From contig NW_019211458.1 in the NCBI RefSeq assembly GCF_002443255.2, positions 23,625,325 through 23,689,324 of the forward strand: a stretch of 64,000 nt of DNA. Reading direction: 5' to 3'. The position numbers were made by a program, and so were the translations under genes. Positions within the stretch are counted from its first letter, which is position 1; the number at the start of each line of letters is the position of its first letter. The notes below the pieces were generated by a model. That model was not told where the DNA came from. It did no database searches and saw only the letters and a program-made list of their open reading frames with translations. Source of the DNA: Varroa destructor (Eukaryota > Arthropoda > Arachnida > Mesostigmata > Varroidae). Below are positions 22,377-34,909 of the stretch, piece after piece.

Positions 22377-25300
22377 GTAAGTTACATTGATACATACTTG
22401 ATGTATCACTCCTTGAAACGAAACTTAGGGGTAGAGCTTGTGTTAACTTACATATTAAATAGACATGCGTTCAGTTTGCTGCGCTAGGATAACATCTGAA
22501 TAGACAGCGAACTTATACCTTTTTAACTCATGGGGAAGTCCGCGGTCCAAAGCAAAATACAGCCCAGTATCGACCCAAGGCCTATGACTTGACAATTGTT
22601 CTGTAGACATTGTTAGCGTCAACTCATAAGTGGCGAATACTGGAGTGGTTTAATAAATTGAAGACCAGCACTTCAGAGCGGGCCTTTTATACTACACTAA
22701 TTTGAAATAATAGTTCTATAATTTTCATTGAGAACTTCATAGAAAATACAATTTTTGCATTTCAGTAGCTCTAAAATAGTCTTGGCTCTAACAAATGAGG
22801 GAATCTTTTCTTACATGTGGTTTTTTCTATGCGGCTGGTCGGGGTAGATTAGTTTTTGTCCTACACGGGCAACAGATTAGCCAAATCAAAAGTTCATTTG
22901 AAACTCATCGTCAAGTCCTCACTGATTAATAGGAAATCAAACGCATCAACGTCCTGCGGCATCTTACATGACATTGAATTCATCTTGCCAATAGATGGGC
23001 TCTCAGTTCCTTTTGCGTTACTAGTTACTCACAGATTTCTGTGATCCTTGAGCTTGATTACTGCAGCTAGGCCTGTATTCGTTCCCCCCATACTTTTGCG
23101 GTTCTAGCTGGGGTCATTGTACTGGGTATGAAGACCCCTGTGGTCTATAATTTGTTCGGGCAGTGTGGGCACCAACAGCGACAATTATTAGTCATACTGT
23201 AACGCCACTTATATATAGATAATGGTTTTATTGTTGTTGTAACGAGATAATTGCGGTCTAGGCCGTGGCAATAATTCGGCGATAGCTATTACATCGTGAA
23301 ATCTTGGCCCCCGTTGACAATATAGCGTTTTACACGTTTCAAATAAACACCAACGATTACGGCTACCACCCCAGTATAGTTACCAAGCACAGCCTAATGC
23401 AGGCGCGCGAAGGTCAGAAGAACAAAAGGACGAATTAATAAAACTAGTGCGCTTACGAGGTCAGGAGATTATCGCGACGATCCTGAATGTGCGTATCCTT
23501 CCGTTATTGCTATAATCGTGGTTGTTATTGTCCATGTTTATTATTATTGTCTATTTTATGGTAGGATGTATTTAACTTTGTTGGCTCATGGGTAACAAGA
23601 AAAAAATGTTACGCTACAAATAATAGAAATGCGTCACCGATTCTTCTTCGTCTAGTTCCCCCTTCGTCTAGGACCCCCCCACACAGATTGGATGCTCTTG
23701 AATCGCCAACTTGGTTCTCGGAAGACTACATTGCCACGTTTCGAGCTGCAATGAACTACCCTTCTTGTATCCTGTCAGTCTAAATGGTTCTACGCTCAAT
23801 GAATTTCTCGTCGAAGTGGGCAGTCGGGGATTTTTGCACTTGACTATCGGGAGAGACAAGGCAACGTTGGGGGTGAAACAATGAAATGTCTTTATTCCGT
23901 AGCACTACTATAGCTTGCTATTGCATTTCTCTCTACGTCAACGCCAGTTTTATCGGTGGTTGTCCTGCCGTTACTTGGTTTTCTATTTTAGTCTGTGGTA
24001 GGTGATATTCTATATTTCAATGAAATTGATAGTGTCAGCCGTTTACATGGATCGCGTATTTTATGACGTTTTCTTTTTGTCCCGTTCAAATAAATAGTGA
24101 TAGACATACGGTAATGAAGTAGCCACTGCAGTAATAACACTACAATTGTTGCTACAATTATGCCCCCCTTTTTCGTTTGTGTTTCTTCTTTGTCGAAAGT
24201 CGTATTTCGCTAATAACCATCCTAGTCTGTGTGTCTTTATGGCGGCGGCTGGGTGTCGACCAAGACTCGCTCCCATGCTCACGACGGATAATGAAAATGA
24301 TGCCAATTGTATATAGATCGGGAAGATGATTGCAGTTATTGTTATTATTATTGTTATTACGATTAGGTCACTATGGGACGGTGAGCGAAAAGTGATGACA
24401 GCGTGTAGAATTAAGAAGGTCCTACGGCGATAGAGGACAGAATAAACCTAAGGATAAGCCTTAAAGATTGACATGCTGTTTACATCAACTTGCTACTGTA
24501 ACCAGAGGACTAGGCTCGGTTCAGAGCCTTGCGAAGGACTACAAGCCATTACGTTTGTTTACGGAATGCATTTCACAAGCGTCTTTTATTTTCACATTTG
24601 TGACCCTTATGGCCGCCATTTGCTGGAGAGGGTTTTCAAGTAACCCTCTTCCCCGAATCATTTTGTAAAACGGTAGATAGCTATAGATGTTTCACCCAGA
24701 GTCGGTCAATGTTGTAGGTTCCCAAACCTAATCCTATTTGTTATTTTTACCAGAATACTCAAATTAGCGTGAAGCACGATCACACTTATAGAATAGTGTT
24801 GAAAGCCGAAGTTTGTGCGCGCTCCTAAATTGCACTGAATTACGGAAGGGCCTAGAAAGTATTAGATTTATCAAGTGGACATTAGTAGCAGTAATCTCTA
24901 TTAATGCTAGTGTTTTTTTCTGTAAATAGGTCCTATGTTGAAAAAAGATGATATAGTATTTTGCCTATACGGTTGATGCTTGACGTGTCATATCATAAAC
25001 AACAAATTACCTATTATAAGTATTAATATAGTATATTGATATTGTGCTCAGCTGGGTAATGATGGCCAACGCAAAGGTGGCTATTAATTAGAAGAGTTGC
25101 TTGGCCTAATTGGACGTACATTTAATATTTGAATAATTCACGTCGGAGTACAGGCGTTGACCGCATAGGACAATCTGTGTTATACCACTCGTAAACAGCG
25201 ATACTTCTACTTGATTGTAGAAAAGTGTGTCAGTGTAAATGAAACGTCTCCTATGGGGTACGTCGGGTCATCGGCAACACAAACAAAATATAGTTGGCAA

Positions 25301-28070
25301 AAATGACAATTGTGATAAGGAAAGTTAATTTCCGTTGCGCTGAATTTCGTTAAGCTGCACTAGTACGTACGGACTTCCTGCTTCCGTCCAAGGGCCTCTA
25401 TAGCAATCTGTTGTATTGCGACCATTTACACAGAGACAGTATAGCTCATATGAATATGACTAAGATGTGTGTTACTGTTTTTCCTTATGGCAAGCGGTTA
25501 ATTTTTGACTCTTGTATTTTCAGTGGATGTTGAAACGTCTTTGGTAGTAGCGTTTAGGATTTCGCTGTTGACGTTGTAAAAATAGCCCCCTACGTGATAT
25601 TTTGCCATTGTATTGGTTCAGTACAACAAAATCTATGTTAAACTCTGAAACAGCCTATGGAAAGGTGCGATCTACCGTGAGACTTTCAATAGAAAGGTGT
25701 TGTTATTTCTGGTCGACAAGACAACGTACTGTAAACGTGAAGATAAACGTGCTTTTTTTTAAGAACTCAACTCTCTCTTGGAGGTTTTGTGAAAATTCAA
25801 TGCCAAAGTATGACATCTGTTCTAGTTAATAGAGTTTACTAGCTTTTCAAGCTTTTAATCTATTTGAGAGTAAAAAGTGTTGCTCAGTCGCGAGGAGCTC
25901 TTGACGCAGTATCAGCACAGTGTACATACTGCACGATGTTTTGTAATTGTATGTTGAATATGTATCGAACTATTGTGCTACAGATGTGGCTTGTGAAAAC
26001 CACTTGAAGACAAAGCTTGGAATGAGTTAGAAATTAACTAGTTAGTACCCCACTTTGCTATGGTAGGTTGCTAATAGCGCACGTATGGTTCAAGCAACGT
26101 TGCTGATTTGATCTAGTCCTTAACAATGATGCCGATGAGTATGGAGAACATATGGAAATTTACATAAATAATGTGAGAACTTTTCAGTGAAAAAGGATAG
26201 GGTTTTACGCGTAACAAAATCATGTCTACTGACTGATGAAGGAACTCCGTATCGTCCGATTCTACCCACTATCCACCATTTGGCCAATAACATACAGAAG
26301 AAGTTCCGTTTTCAGATTGCCGTGCACGATGCTTTAACTACTTTGTTATGATCAAGCAGGTTTGCAAATGAATAAAGCTGCGTCGTGTGTCTATTTTATG
26401 CAAATGTCTGTAGTCGCCTGTGAGCTCGTAGAAAGTTTTGAATACGATCACTTCACAGACATTTGTCCCTTCTGCTGCTACTAGCACTAAGCATTTCCCG
26501 ACGGTCTAGTTACGCGAAGATGGATCTACTGAAACGCGTCCCCAGCGTCTGAACCTGTTTTTCATTACGTCCTTACCGTGATACGATAAGGTGCATCACA
26601 GTATTGTAGCACTGCTGAGAGACATAGCTGACATGTATGATGTTCCATAGCAGCGCATATATATGTATATATATTCGTACAACAGTGCGAGTGTGCCCTG
26701 AGGCGAACGATATAGCAGAAAAGAAAGCAAATAACTAGATAGATAAACTCATATACGATATGTAGACGATACGCTAATTTTCGTACATCGCATCATACCC
26801 TTAAACACCCCTGTTCAACAGTACTGCTAATAACTGCAGTAACCATCTTAAATTTAAATTCTCTACATGTAACAGCCCAAAGCGATAATGGCACAATTCC
26901 TTTTAATTTGAATTCTGATAAAATCCGTTCTTTTTTTTTTGTCTTGTACAATTTGTTTTGCAAGACGATGACAGATTCTCTATATAGGCACGACACGCTC
27001 CGATACAATTACCGATCTACAAACGATAACCTAAGGAAGGGCTTTTTGTCACCCTTCAAAAGTGAACAGGTCGGATGACCTGACTATTCGCGGACTAATG
27101 CGAGTTCAGAGGATCACGGTAGACAGTGGCCAAGCCCCGCGACCCCAAGTTTTACGAAACTTGAGTGACGAATAAAAATTTAAAAAAATTTGGGATAGTG
27201 GCGCAGTTAAAATGTAAATTGCTCCCTTTTACCATATAATGGTTATTACTGAATTAAACTGAAACAACATTTTTTTTGCGTATAACGTGTCGGTGCCACG
27301 CCAGTCGTTCATTGTAGCTATTTTTCCAATAATTATCTCGCTTATTCTAAGTCGTATTCTGCAAAAGTAGGCCGGGTTTTTGTGAAATTATGCAGATCAA
27401 GGTACGCACATTTTATTAAGCTCGATAATAAACAAAGCGACTACAGACGAACCTGTGACCAACTAATAATCCTAGGCAATATTGCTTAAAATGTGTGTTT
27501 TTAGTGTACAAAAGTGCGCAGTTAAACCTGCGACACATCTCTAAGATCTTTCCAGTTTTTAGGGAACGACAATATCTAATAAATATTTTAATATAATAAT
27601 AGAAAAACTTTATATAAGATATCTTATGGCTACTCATAGTTTAAAATGCTGCGTAACCAAAGGTTAATGAGCATCGGTTAGATATCGACGACTTTATATA
27701 ATATACGACAGAGTACCATTAGTCTGTATGGATCTTTCATATATGCGTTCGCTTTAAATCAAGCAATCATCATTTTTTGTTATGCTACGAAATCGAGTCG
27801 ACGTTCCACTGGGCACGAATCGGACCCAATTTTTGCAAATTCATCATAATACAATTTACAGGTCTCTCCTCCGACACTGTCCCTCGATTTGCTTCCGATC
27901 AAGACGCTCCACAATAGCCACTATCGACTAGCACTAGTAACATAGGAACGCTAGTGGAAAGAAATGAACGACTGGTCATCTATAATTATTCTGGGGGTCA
28001 ACTAATTGTAACTTCATATACGCACTGCCAATCAGTGGTCACACATTTTAAATATTTTACTTCACGGGAG
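22377..28070. other. Intergenic or intronic stretch, no gene recognised
   Basis: AT-rich with scattered short frames and no domain. A small open block with an acceptor and a possible gtaaca donor at about 27862-27942 (VSPPTLSLDLLPIKTLHN) is open but out of phase with the exon at 22277. Confidence 0.5.
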
Positions 28071-28130
28071 CTCTCTCGGCCATCGTCAGCGTTGTCCTGC
28101 AAGTTGCCGGCCAACTGGACGTATGGGCGG
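28071..28130 (+). CDS. Candidate internal exon encoding a hydrophobic helix
   Basis: Sixty bases between a weak acceptor (ttcacgggag) and a strong donor (GCGG|gtgagc). It reads LSAIVSVVLQVAGQLDVWA, which resembles a membrane helix, and is locally GC-rich. Its phases (1 in, 1 out) fit the donor at 22376. An in-frame stop just upstream rules out a longer version. The acceptor is poor and the helix could be chance. Confidence 0.2.
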
Positions 28131-30761
28131 GTGAGCTTGAATCTTTATTCGGCCTTAAGTTTGATTGATCTCCAGCCAGCTGCCGCCAGATCGTTCGCTA
28201 TTTTGGGGTTAAGCTGTTTATTCTCAAGTCATTAGCTAAGCGATATTGTAGGATTCAGAGGGCTGGTGCAATCCAGCCGGTAATATCCGACGCCGTCACA
28301 TTTCCTTATGACGGTCGGTATTCAAAATGACCCAAAGAATTAGGGGAAAATCACATAACGCTGGTACGCCACCTAGCGGGCTGGTGGAGCAATCCGTTTA
28401 AAGTTGTTTGTTGCGGTATGACCTCTTCGGCGAACAGCGTAAAGCAGAATTTCTTATACTAGCCGCATGTTATAGATGAATGAGATACTTTACTTAGCCG
28501 ATGTGAGTGAACGCACTTTAGAAGATTATAGAAGACTATTATAAAAAGAAAATGACGACGCGCCAGATCTGAGATGAAGGTACTGGCAGAAGGTTTCGGA
28601 TAGGTTTTCCAAATGCCGTTTGCTCTACCAAGACGTTAGTCAATGGACATGCGGTCGACAGCCTATATATGTTTCGGAAGTTTAGCTGATCTGACTGGTA
28701 AAGAGGATTTAGTGAATTTGCTAAGCTACTATATACGCGCTATTTAGATATAAATGGTGGTATTTGGACAGCTGATGAGCTCTATAAAGTCGCAAATGTA
28801 TTCGAAGTGAGCCCATATCACGCAACATGAGCGTTCTTTGCTATTTTGTGCCTTACACAACGCTTGGTATATACAGTGATCCTGAAAGCTTTTCAGTGAA
28901 ATATTACTATTGTAAAATAATAGATTATGATCACAAATCGTGAGAAGACCTACTTGTTCGACCGATCAAATGTCAGTCAACAGAAAATACGTTCCAACGT
29001 TTTGTATCGGACCTTTCAGCTACTTTTGCAAATTTATTTTCTTTATTATCACATATTTTCCTTCCTGGAAACAGATTCAGGCGCCGCGGAATCAACCAAA
29101 TGACAGTAGTTTTGGAAAAAATGCCCCCTTTTCAAATATAGACTACTTCAAGGTAGTTACCTATAATGTATGTACCGAATCTATAATGAGAAAGCTAGAA
29201 AATGATGCATAGCAATTTCATACGAGAATCGAAGAACTCAGCAGGTACACAACCTGAACCATGATCCTTAATATGCCCAGGTTTAATCATGTTTGATCAA
29301 ATTTAAAAAAAAAATTACACAAAATAATATCTACTGTAAAATTCATAAAATAGCATCTCTAAGACAATACAATCTTATTTACCGTCACATATGCATCATA
29401 TATTGAACGGATTATCTTCCTCTTTTCTCCGACAGACGGTACAAAGCAAGAAACGATACGTATCTCTCCTCATGAAACTCTAGAGCATAAGGCATAACAG
29501 TATCTATGTATGCTTGCCCACGGGCGGTCAGACAATATCATATTTTTCTCTCCCATCTTGTCTAATTAACTTAAAATGGAAAAAAATGCGCCTATCTTAT
29601 CGGCTACACGGACTGCGCACACAATCTTCTTCTATGACCAACGTCACAGCTTTCAGGGTGATTTTCGTGATATAAATGACGCATACACACAGGGGCGATC
29701 GCGCATCGTGTAAATGTCTTAAAATTTAGTTATGACATCCTGATGGGCAACATAACTGGGGTCCGAGCCGGTACCCCACCAGGCCGTCAAAGCGGCAGCA
29801 GTTTCCCAATAAAATTATTTCACGACTCCGCCTCGTAGTAATATACAAACTTGAGCTGGTGATGCTGGGTATTTAATACGCAAGTCCAGGTCGATGGTCA
29901 CTGCATTCGCAGATGAACCCTGCGTAATACATAGGCTTGCTTCAGTTTAGCGTCCAAAAGGAAATGCAATCGTATCCGTAAACCCTTGCATCGTACGCCG
30001 CTGCCATGTAGTTCCTCTTGTTCCCAGAAGGGGCCTAGTACACTTCCGGTGTCACCAGTACTTCAATAGTCAGTAACACTAAATCGGCCGTAATTCCGCT
30101 GCTTTGTGTTGGCAGACGATAGCAAGAGCGCTTGCCGACTATCCGAAGTAGGCACCTTCACCTGCGACCCACCCATACACGTGGGCATTTAAACCATTTT
30201 AGAACAAGAGCGATATCAAAAAAAGACGCATAAAGGGTTTTTCCAAACAGAAGGCTATGCCATTAAAAGCTGACTGCCGCTTTATTACTATTATAACGAT
30301 CACTGATACAATGTAGGTGTTGATGTTTTTCCTTTAGGCCCTGCAGGTGCAGCTTCGGTAATGATTTTCTGCCTGTAAAGCTTCTTTTGCCGATGTTTGT
30401 CGACGTGATTCATATTTAAACTGACAAATATGAAGATATATTAAGAGCACTTTAGCGCCCACCTTGACGAGCCTGGCTCCATGCTAGGCGGTCCCTCACT
30501 TTGGCCTTCATTAGCCATTTGCCATACATAGTTAGTTTCTATCGTTCATGTTCATCAACGTGATACCGATGTCAACTGCTATTCTGTTCAATGGCATTAA
30601 GATACCTCGCTGAACCGAGAGGTATCATGTGCAATTTTGTCCCTCTAAGCCAATGCACATAGCCATAATGGCCGACGTTATGCTCACGTATGAGAGGAGC
30701 TCCGGACCTGCGATGCTATGCCGCCTGTTATGTCGGTTGTTCTTATTGCCATGTTAGTTAC

Positions 30762-30826
30762 CACTGACGGCAAGGGCGGCCCCCGCCGCCTTTAGGAATA
30801 CATCAGTGGTAAACACAGTATACCCG
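30762..30826 (-). CDS. Candidate upstream exon of the Skeletor-like gene (hydrophobic)
   Basis: Sixty-five bases from acceptor ggattacttag to donor AGTG|gtaact. It reads GYTVFTTDVFLKAAGAALAV plus Ser and one base. The exit phase is the one needed to enter the DM13 exon at 20528. The hydrophobic, small-residue end could be the core of a signal peptide whose Met lies in an earlier exon. Support is only phase, splice sites and composition. Confidence 0.2.
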
Positions 30827-30880
30827 CTAAGTAATCCCAAATTTATATTATGAGGTGACGCCGCGTTGATGTACGCGAAT

Positions 30881-30882
<2 letters not shown>

Positions 30883-30938
<56 letters not shown>
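30883..30938. repeat. (AT)n microsatellite, about 28 units
   Basis: Long perfect AT run. The tyrosine/isoleucine repeat seen in overlapping frames is only its translation. Confidence 0.95.
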
Positions 30939-30940
<2 letters not shown>

Positions 30941-33071
30941 CGAAAACTAAAGAAAAAATGAGATTCTATAATTGACAATGATTTGTTTGCATTCACTGCC
31001 GCGCTTGGTGTTATTACTTGAACAAAAGACCATGTACAAAACGCTAATATCGAGATTTAATAGAGCAATGTAAGTTGATCATGGCTAACACGCATGAGCA
31101 CCGTCCGCAGTCGCTGCCAAACAGCCATAGTCGCCTGACCATTATTTTGTGGGCATATCGTGCTTCAATATTATGTTGCGAAAATACTGCTTTGCACGAC
31201 ACGTTCCTCGTTCTACGGAACTGTGGTGATAAGTTGAGTAGTTCATCAACGGCCAGTTCCTAAACACCATACATGTGAAGCGTGCTCATGACTTATTAAA
31301 CGGCAGATACTTTACGAACCTGTAAAGTTAAGAAACTGCAAATAGTGACTAAATATTGTCTACTTTCTTGTAGTGCATGCGAGAGATCAAAACATGTCGA
31401 ATACTGGCAATACGAGCACCTCGTAACACAACACAGATTGAACATCAGATATCAAACATATCTACAGGATAAACTCTAAAGGGGTACCATATGTATGAAT
31501 TCTGCTAACAGTTCTATCCTAAGAGTGATATTCCATAGTAGCAGCGGTGGACAGAATGACAGCTCAGTAACACCTCACAGCTTATAAAGGTGCAATGAAA
31601 TTTTTGTCGGACGGGCTAAGAGTCCAGTTAATAACCCGTACCAGTATTGAGCCCTTGGTTAAAAAAAAAAGAAGCATTAGGAGATCGTTTGTTTTTTTTT
31701 CCATTAACGTCAACATATATCTATCTGTTGATAAGGTTGTTGGCAAGATTGTTTGCACATCGACGTTTTTTTACAATTGCTCTGATTAAAGAGGTTTAAT
31801 AGTATGAGATGATTATTATGAATTATTGTTAAGTGAAGCGTCGTATTAATTTTTCAGTGAAAAATTAGTGCAAAATCATTGATCGTCATTCGTTAGCTGG
31901 CGGAGCCGTTTTTTCTATCTAATTTTCTAACAGTTCGATCTAGTTTGCGGAATCGTCTTCATTGCTGATGAACCCCTGGTGATTTCAAGCGCGTTATTTC
32001 GATATATAATGATACAATAATATGCGTATTATAGAAAATTTCAAAATATGTGATGAACAGGAAGCAAATTTAAGGTTGCATTTATCTATGTATGTCGTCA
32101 ACTATTACCTGACGCCTTCATCACCAAACAGTAAAATGCTGTCGATTTGAAGTCGTTGAAGAAAACTTTGAGTGGCGATGTATCATGCATATGAGAAGAG
32201 TTGGCTAGACCTCTTTCGCGAAGACATATGTTTGTATTACATGAAAGAAAAAAAGTTTGTCCGCAAGCGAAAAAAACACTGGACTGTCTATTAAAACAAA
32301 GCTAATACTGTTTCTATTTCTCTTTATTAGAATATTTCAATAGAATGTATGGCTGCTTATTTATTACTTTATTGCTGTTCATTCTTTCTAGCAGAATATC
32401 GATCTCGAAACGCGTCACTAGTCCAGAATTTATCCAGGCACCATTCAGAAGGAGGTATGTTTCACTTCTAGCCTACTAATGTCAACAACATCTTCAATCT
32501 TGCAGCGTAACATAGTCATAATCAGCGATACTACCAGATTTTCGCACAATAGCACACATGAAAAAGGCACTTGTAGATACCCCCGATTCGCCATCGACGA
32601 CTGAACGTTACCCTTCAACGGCAAACTTAGCAACAAATCGAAATAGTTCAAAAGGTCACTATCCACTATAATCAATGACAGTTACACTGCCAATCAGCCC
32701 GTACTTGACACAACTCAAGTTAAGGATGTTTCTGAGTGTCATGTAGTTATTGACGTCGTTTAAACATACCCTTGTATCGCTGCTATCTGGTTCAAACAGC
32801 CGTTGCCTGACAAAGGGACGCAGCAAAGATATTGAAACGAAACTTGTAGCGGACACTGCTCTGTCCAACTAGACATCTGCCAGTTATAGGTCAACGGTAC
32901 AGTTACGACAAATCATCACTTGAGCTTTTTCTGCGCCTACGAGACAACGCGCAAGACCTTCTCAGATTATAGTTCGAAACGTATGTTGGTTTGCCAATAG
33001 AATATTGGTCGTTGGCAAGTGCGAAAGCAATTTTCGTAATTGCAGTGTTAATTCCTGAAGGAAAGCTATTG

Positions 33072-33107
33072 GGTTGGTTGGTTGGTTGGTTGGTTGATTG
33101 ATTGATG
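33072..33107. repeat. (GGTT)n followed by (TGAT)n microsatellite
   Basis: Six GGTT units grade into three TGAT units, a compound tetranucleotide repeat. Confidence 0.93.
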
Positions 33108-34398
33108 GGGGCGCGTCTGGCGGCTGAAAAAATGGTTTTTCAAAATGTCCATCCTAATCAGGCTGTGTGTTTTTAGCGACGCTTTCAATACTGCCAATTT
33201 TACGTTGGCCGAAGCCGGAATGCAGGAATTTTTGGGATTTTCAATTTCAAATGATGCAACACCACAGCAGGTTGTTACGAGCCGATAAAATCGAAGATTC
33301 TGACCGCTGTGATTTTTCCTAGATTGCGAAAGTCGAGAAAGTTACGCTTGCATGTGGAGTCCTTCGTTTGAAGACTTCTAATGCTTGAAGGCTGAAGTAC
33401 GTAGATGATGAAAAGACGAGATGTTGTTAGATGGTCGAGTCGATACGATAAGCTTTGCGCAGTAACGTTCGTGAGCAAAAATACTCAATAAAGATTGAGC
33501 CCACCGGTCGAGTAAAATGATTTTCGACTCACGATATCAGAACTGAGATTAACTTGAAAAGTAAGTTTGTACAATGTCCCAAATTCACCACACTTTCCCA
33601 GAACGATAATCTAAGCCGAACAGATGCATCTGGCCGGTTTTTACTTGGTACCGTTTAATGGCAGATGCAATAGCATAATCATCATTATGCTCAACTCAGG
33701 CACGACTCACTCCGCCAGCGTTTTCGTAACTGGTCGACGCCTTTTTCGGGCGACCTATGCCGAGTTGGTTATCAGTCTTTGGTCGCGTTGCCGGAATAGC
33801 GGTTCCATAAGGCGCACGCGTATTCTCCCCGCGTAGAATATAATTAGCGTGAAGCAGACTTCCATTTCTTCGCCGCCAATTGTACAGTATATCTGCCCGA
33901 TCCTATCGGGGCATCTTTCTAGCTACTAATAAGACTTAAATTTACCCTGAAGTAATTGACAACGAGACTGGGCAAACTGACGGAACACTGGAACAACTGC
34001 TTTTTACAGAGGGGAAAGTCTGAATAAAGGGCGCCGTGCGGAAATTGCCATTACAAAAAGTTAGCTAGGAAACGAAACGGTAGCGCGTAGTAAATTAGGT
34101 ACGATCAAATGTGCCCTCACTTTGGCTTGTTATTGATGTTGTTGCGTCTGAGGTGTAGATTGATATTATGGTGCGTTCATTTAAAACATTACACAGATAA
34201 TCTGAATACCACTGTAAATGAAAAAAGTATAAAATTGTCACGAATACGTATATCTAAAGGAAGATACTGCGCAGATTGCAAACGATGTTTCTGTTATTGC
34301 TTTTTGTCGAAGCTTCGACGAACGGCTAATTTCAATAATGGTGGCTGTGCTTAAATCTAATTACGTTAGATTAATTCGTGTGTCGTTTGAAACGTGAC

Positions 34399-34480
34399 AA
34401 AAAAAAAGATGCGCCGGGTAGACGAACCGGATTCGATCCGCCAACCTGTAAACCCTTTCGATAAACTGCGCACCATAGTA
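34399..34480 (-). ncRNA. tRNA-like / SINE-like Pol III remnant
   Basis: Read on the minus strand, GGATCGAATCC (34439-34429) is one change from the Pol III B-box GGTTCGANTCC. TGGTGCGCAGT about 30 bases upstream resembles an A-box with an extra base. A run of nine T (34407-34399) follows as a terminator. The T-stem pairs only partly and I find no matching acceptor stem, so this is not an intact tRNA. A degraded tRNA-derived SINE or pseudogene is the likely reading. Confidence 0.3.
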
Positions 34481-34864
34481 CGATACTCTAGAAATGCCAC
34501 AACGGAACGAGATGCTGTTGCTAGCAAGAAATAAAAATGTTCTAACCGATGAAAATTAGAGCGCCGAAAGCTCCAAAAAGAGCCTGATTGCGAAAAAGTC
34601 TCCTGGTGACTTTGGCCCTTAACGTGGCGTCAGTTGACACCGAGACGATATTCAGATAGGACTGGCGCGGAAAAACGTAATTTTGCGGAAATGAAGCGAC
34701 GAAATTAACGTCTATGAACAAGTAGATCTGTCATGTTCAATAAGTCAATAAATATTTATGTTTAACATAAATTCCTGAACCAGTTCCTGCGGATATAGCA
34801 GAACCAAGTTAGTAATAGGATTATGGGATTAACAAGACATTGAGATCAAGCCTAGCGTTTTGAT

Positions 34865-34909
34865 ATCGATTTATCGATTATAATTATCGATAATAGTCGA
34901 TTATAATTA
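34865..34909. promoter_or_regulatory. Cluster of ATCGAT motifs with a perfect TATCGATA (DRE-type) site
   Basis: ATCGAT occurs three times within about 30 bases, and 34885-34892 reads TATCGATA, the DREF-binding element known from Drosophila promoters. It is embedded in a 23-base-spaced repeat of tcgattataatta (34874-34886 and 34897-34909). No gene start is recognised beside it, so a regulatory role is inference. Confidence 0.25.

Larger units (their letters stand above)
28131..34398. other. Non-coding stretch with microsatellites
   Basis: No gene recognised apart from the candidate exon at 30762-30826. It contains a TA repeat (30883-30938) and a GGTT/TGAT repeat (33072-33107). Short frames are featureless. 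Confidence 0.5.
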
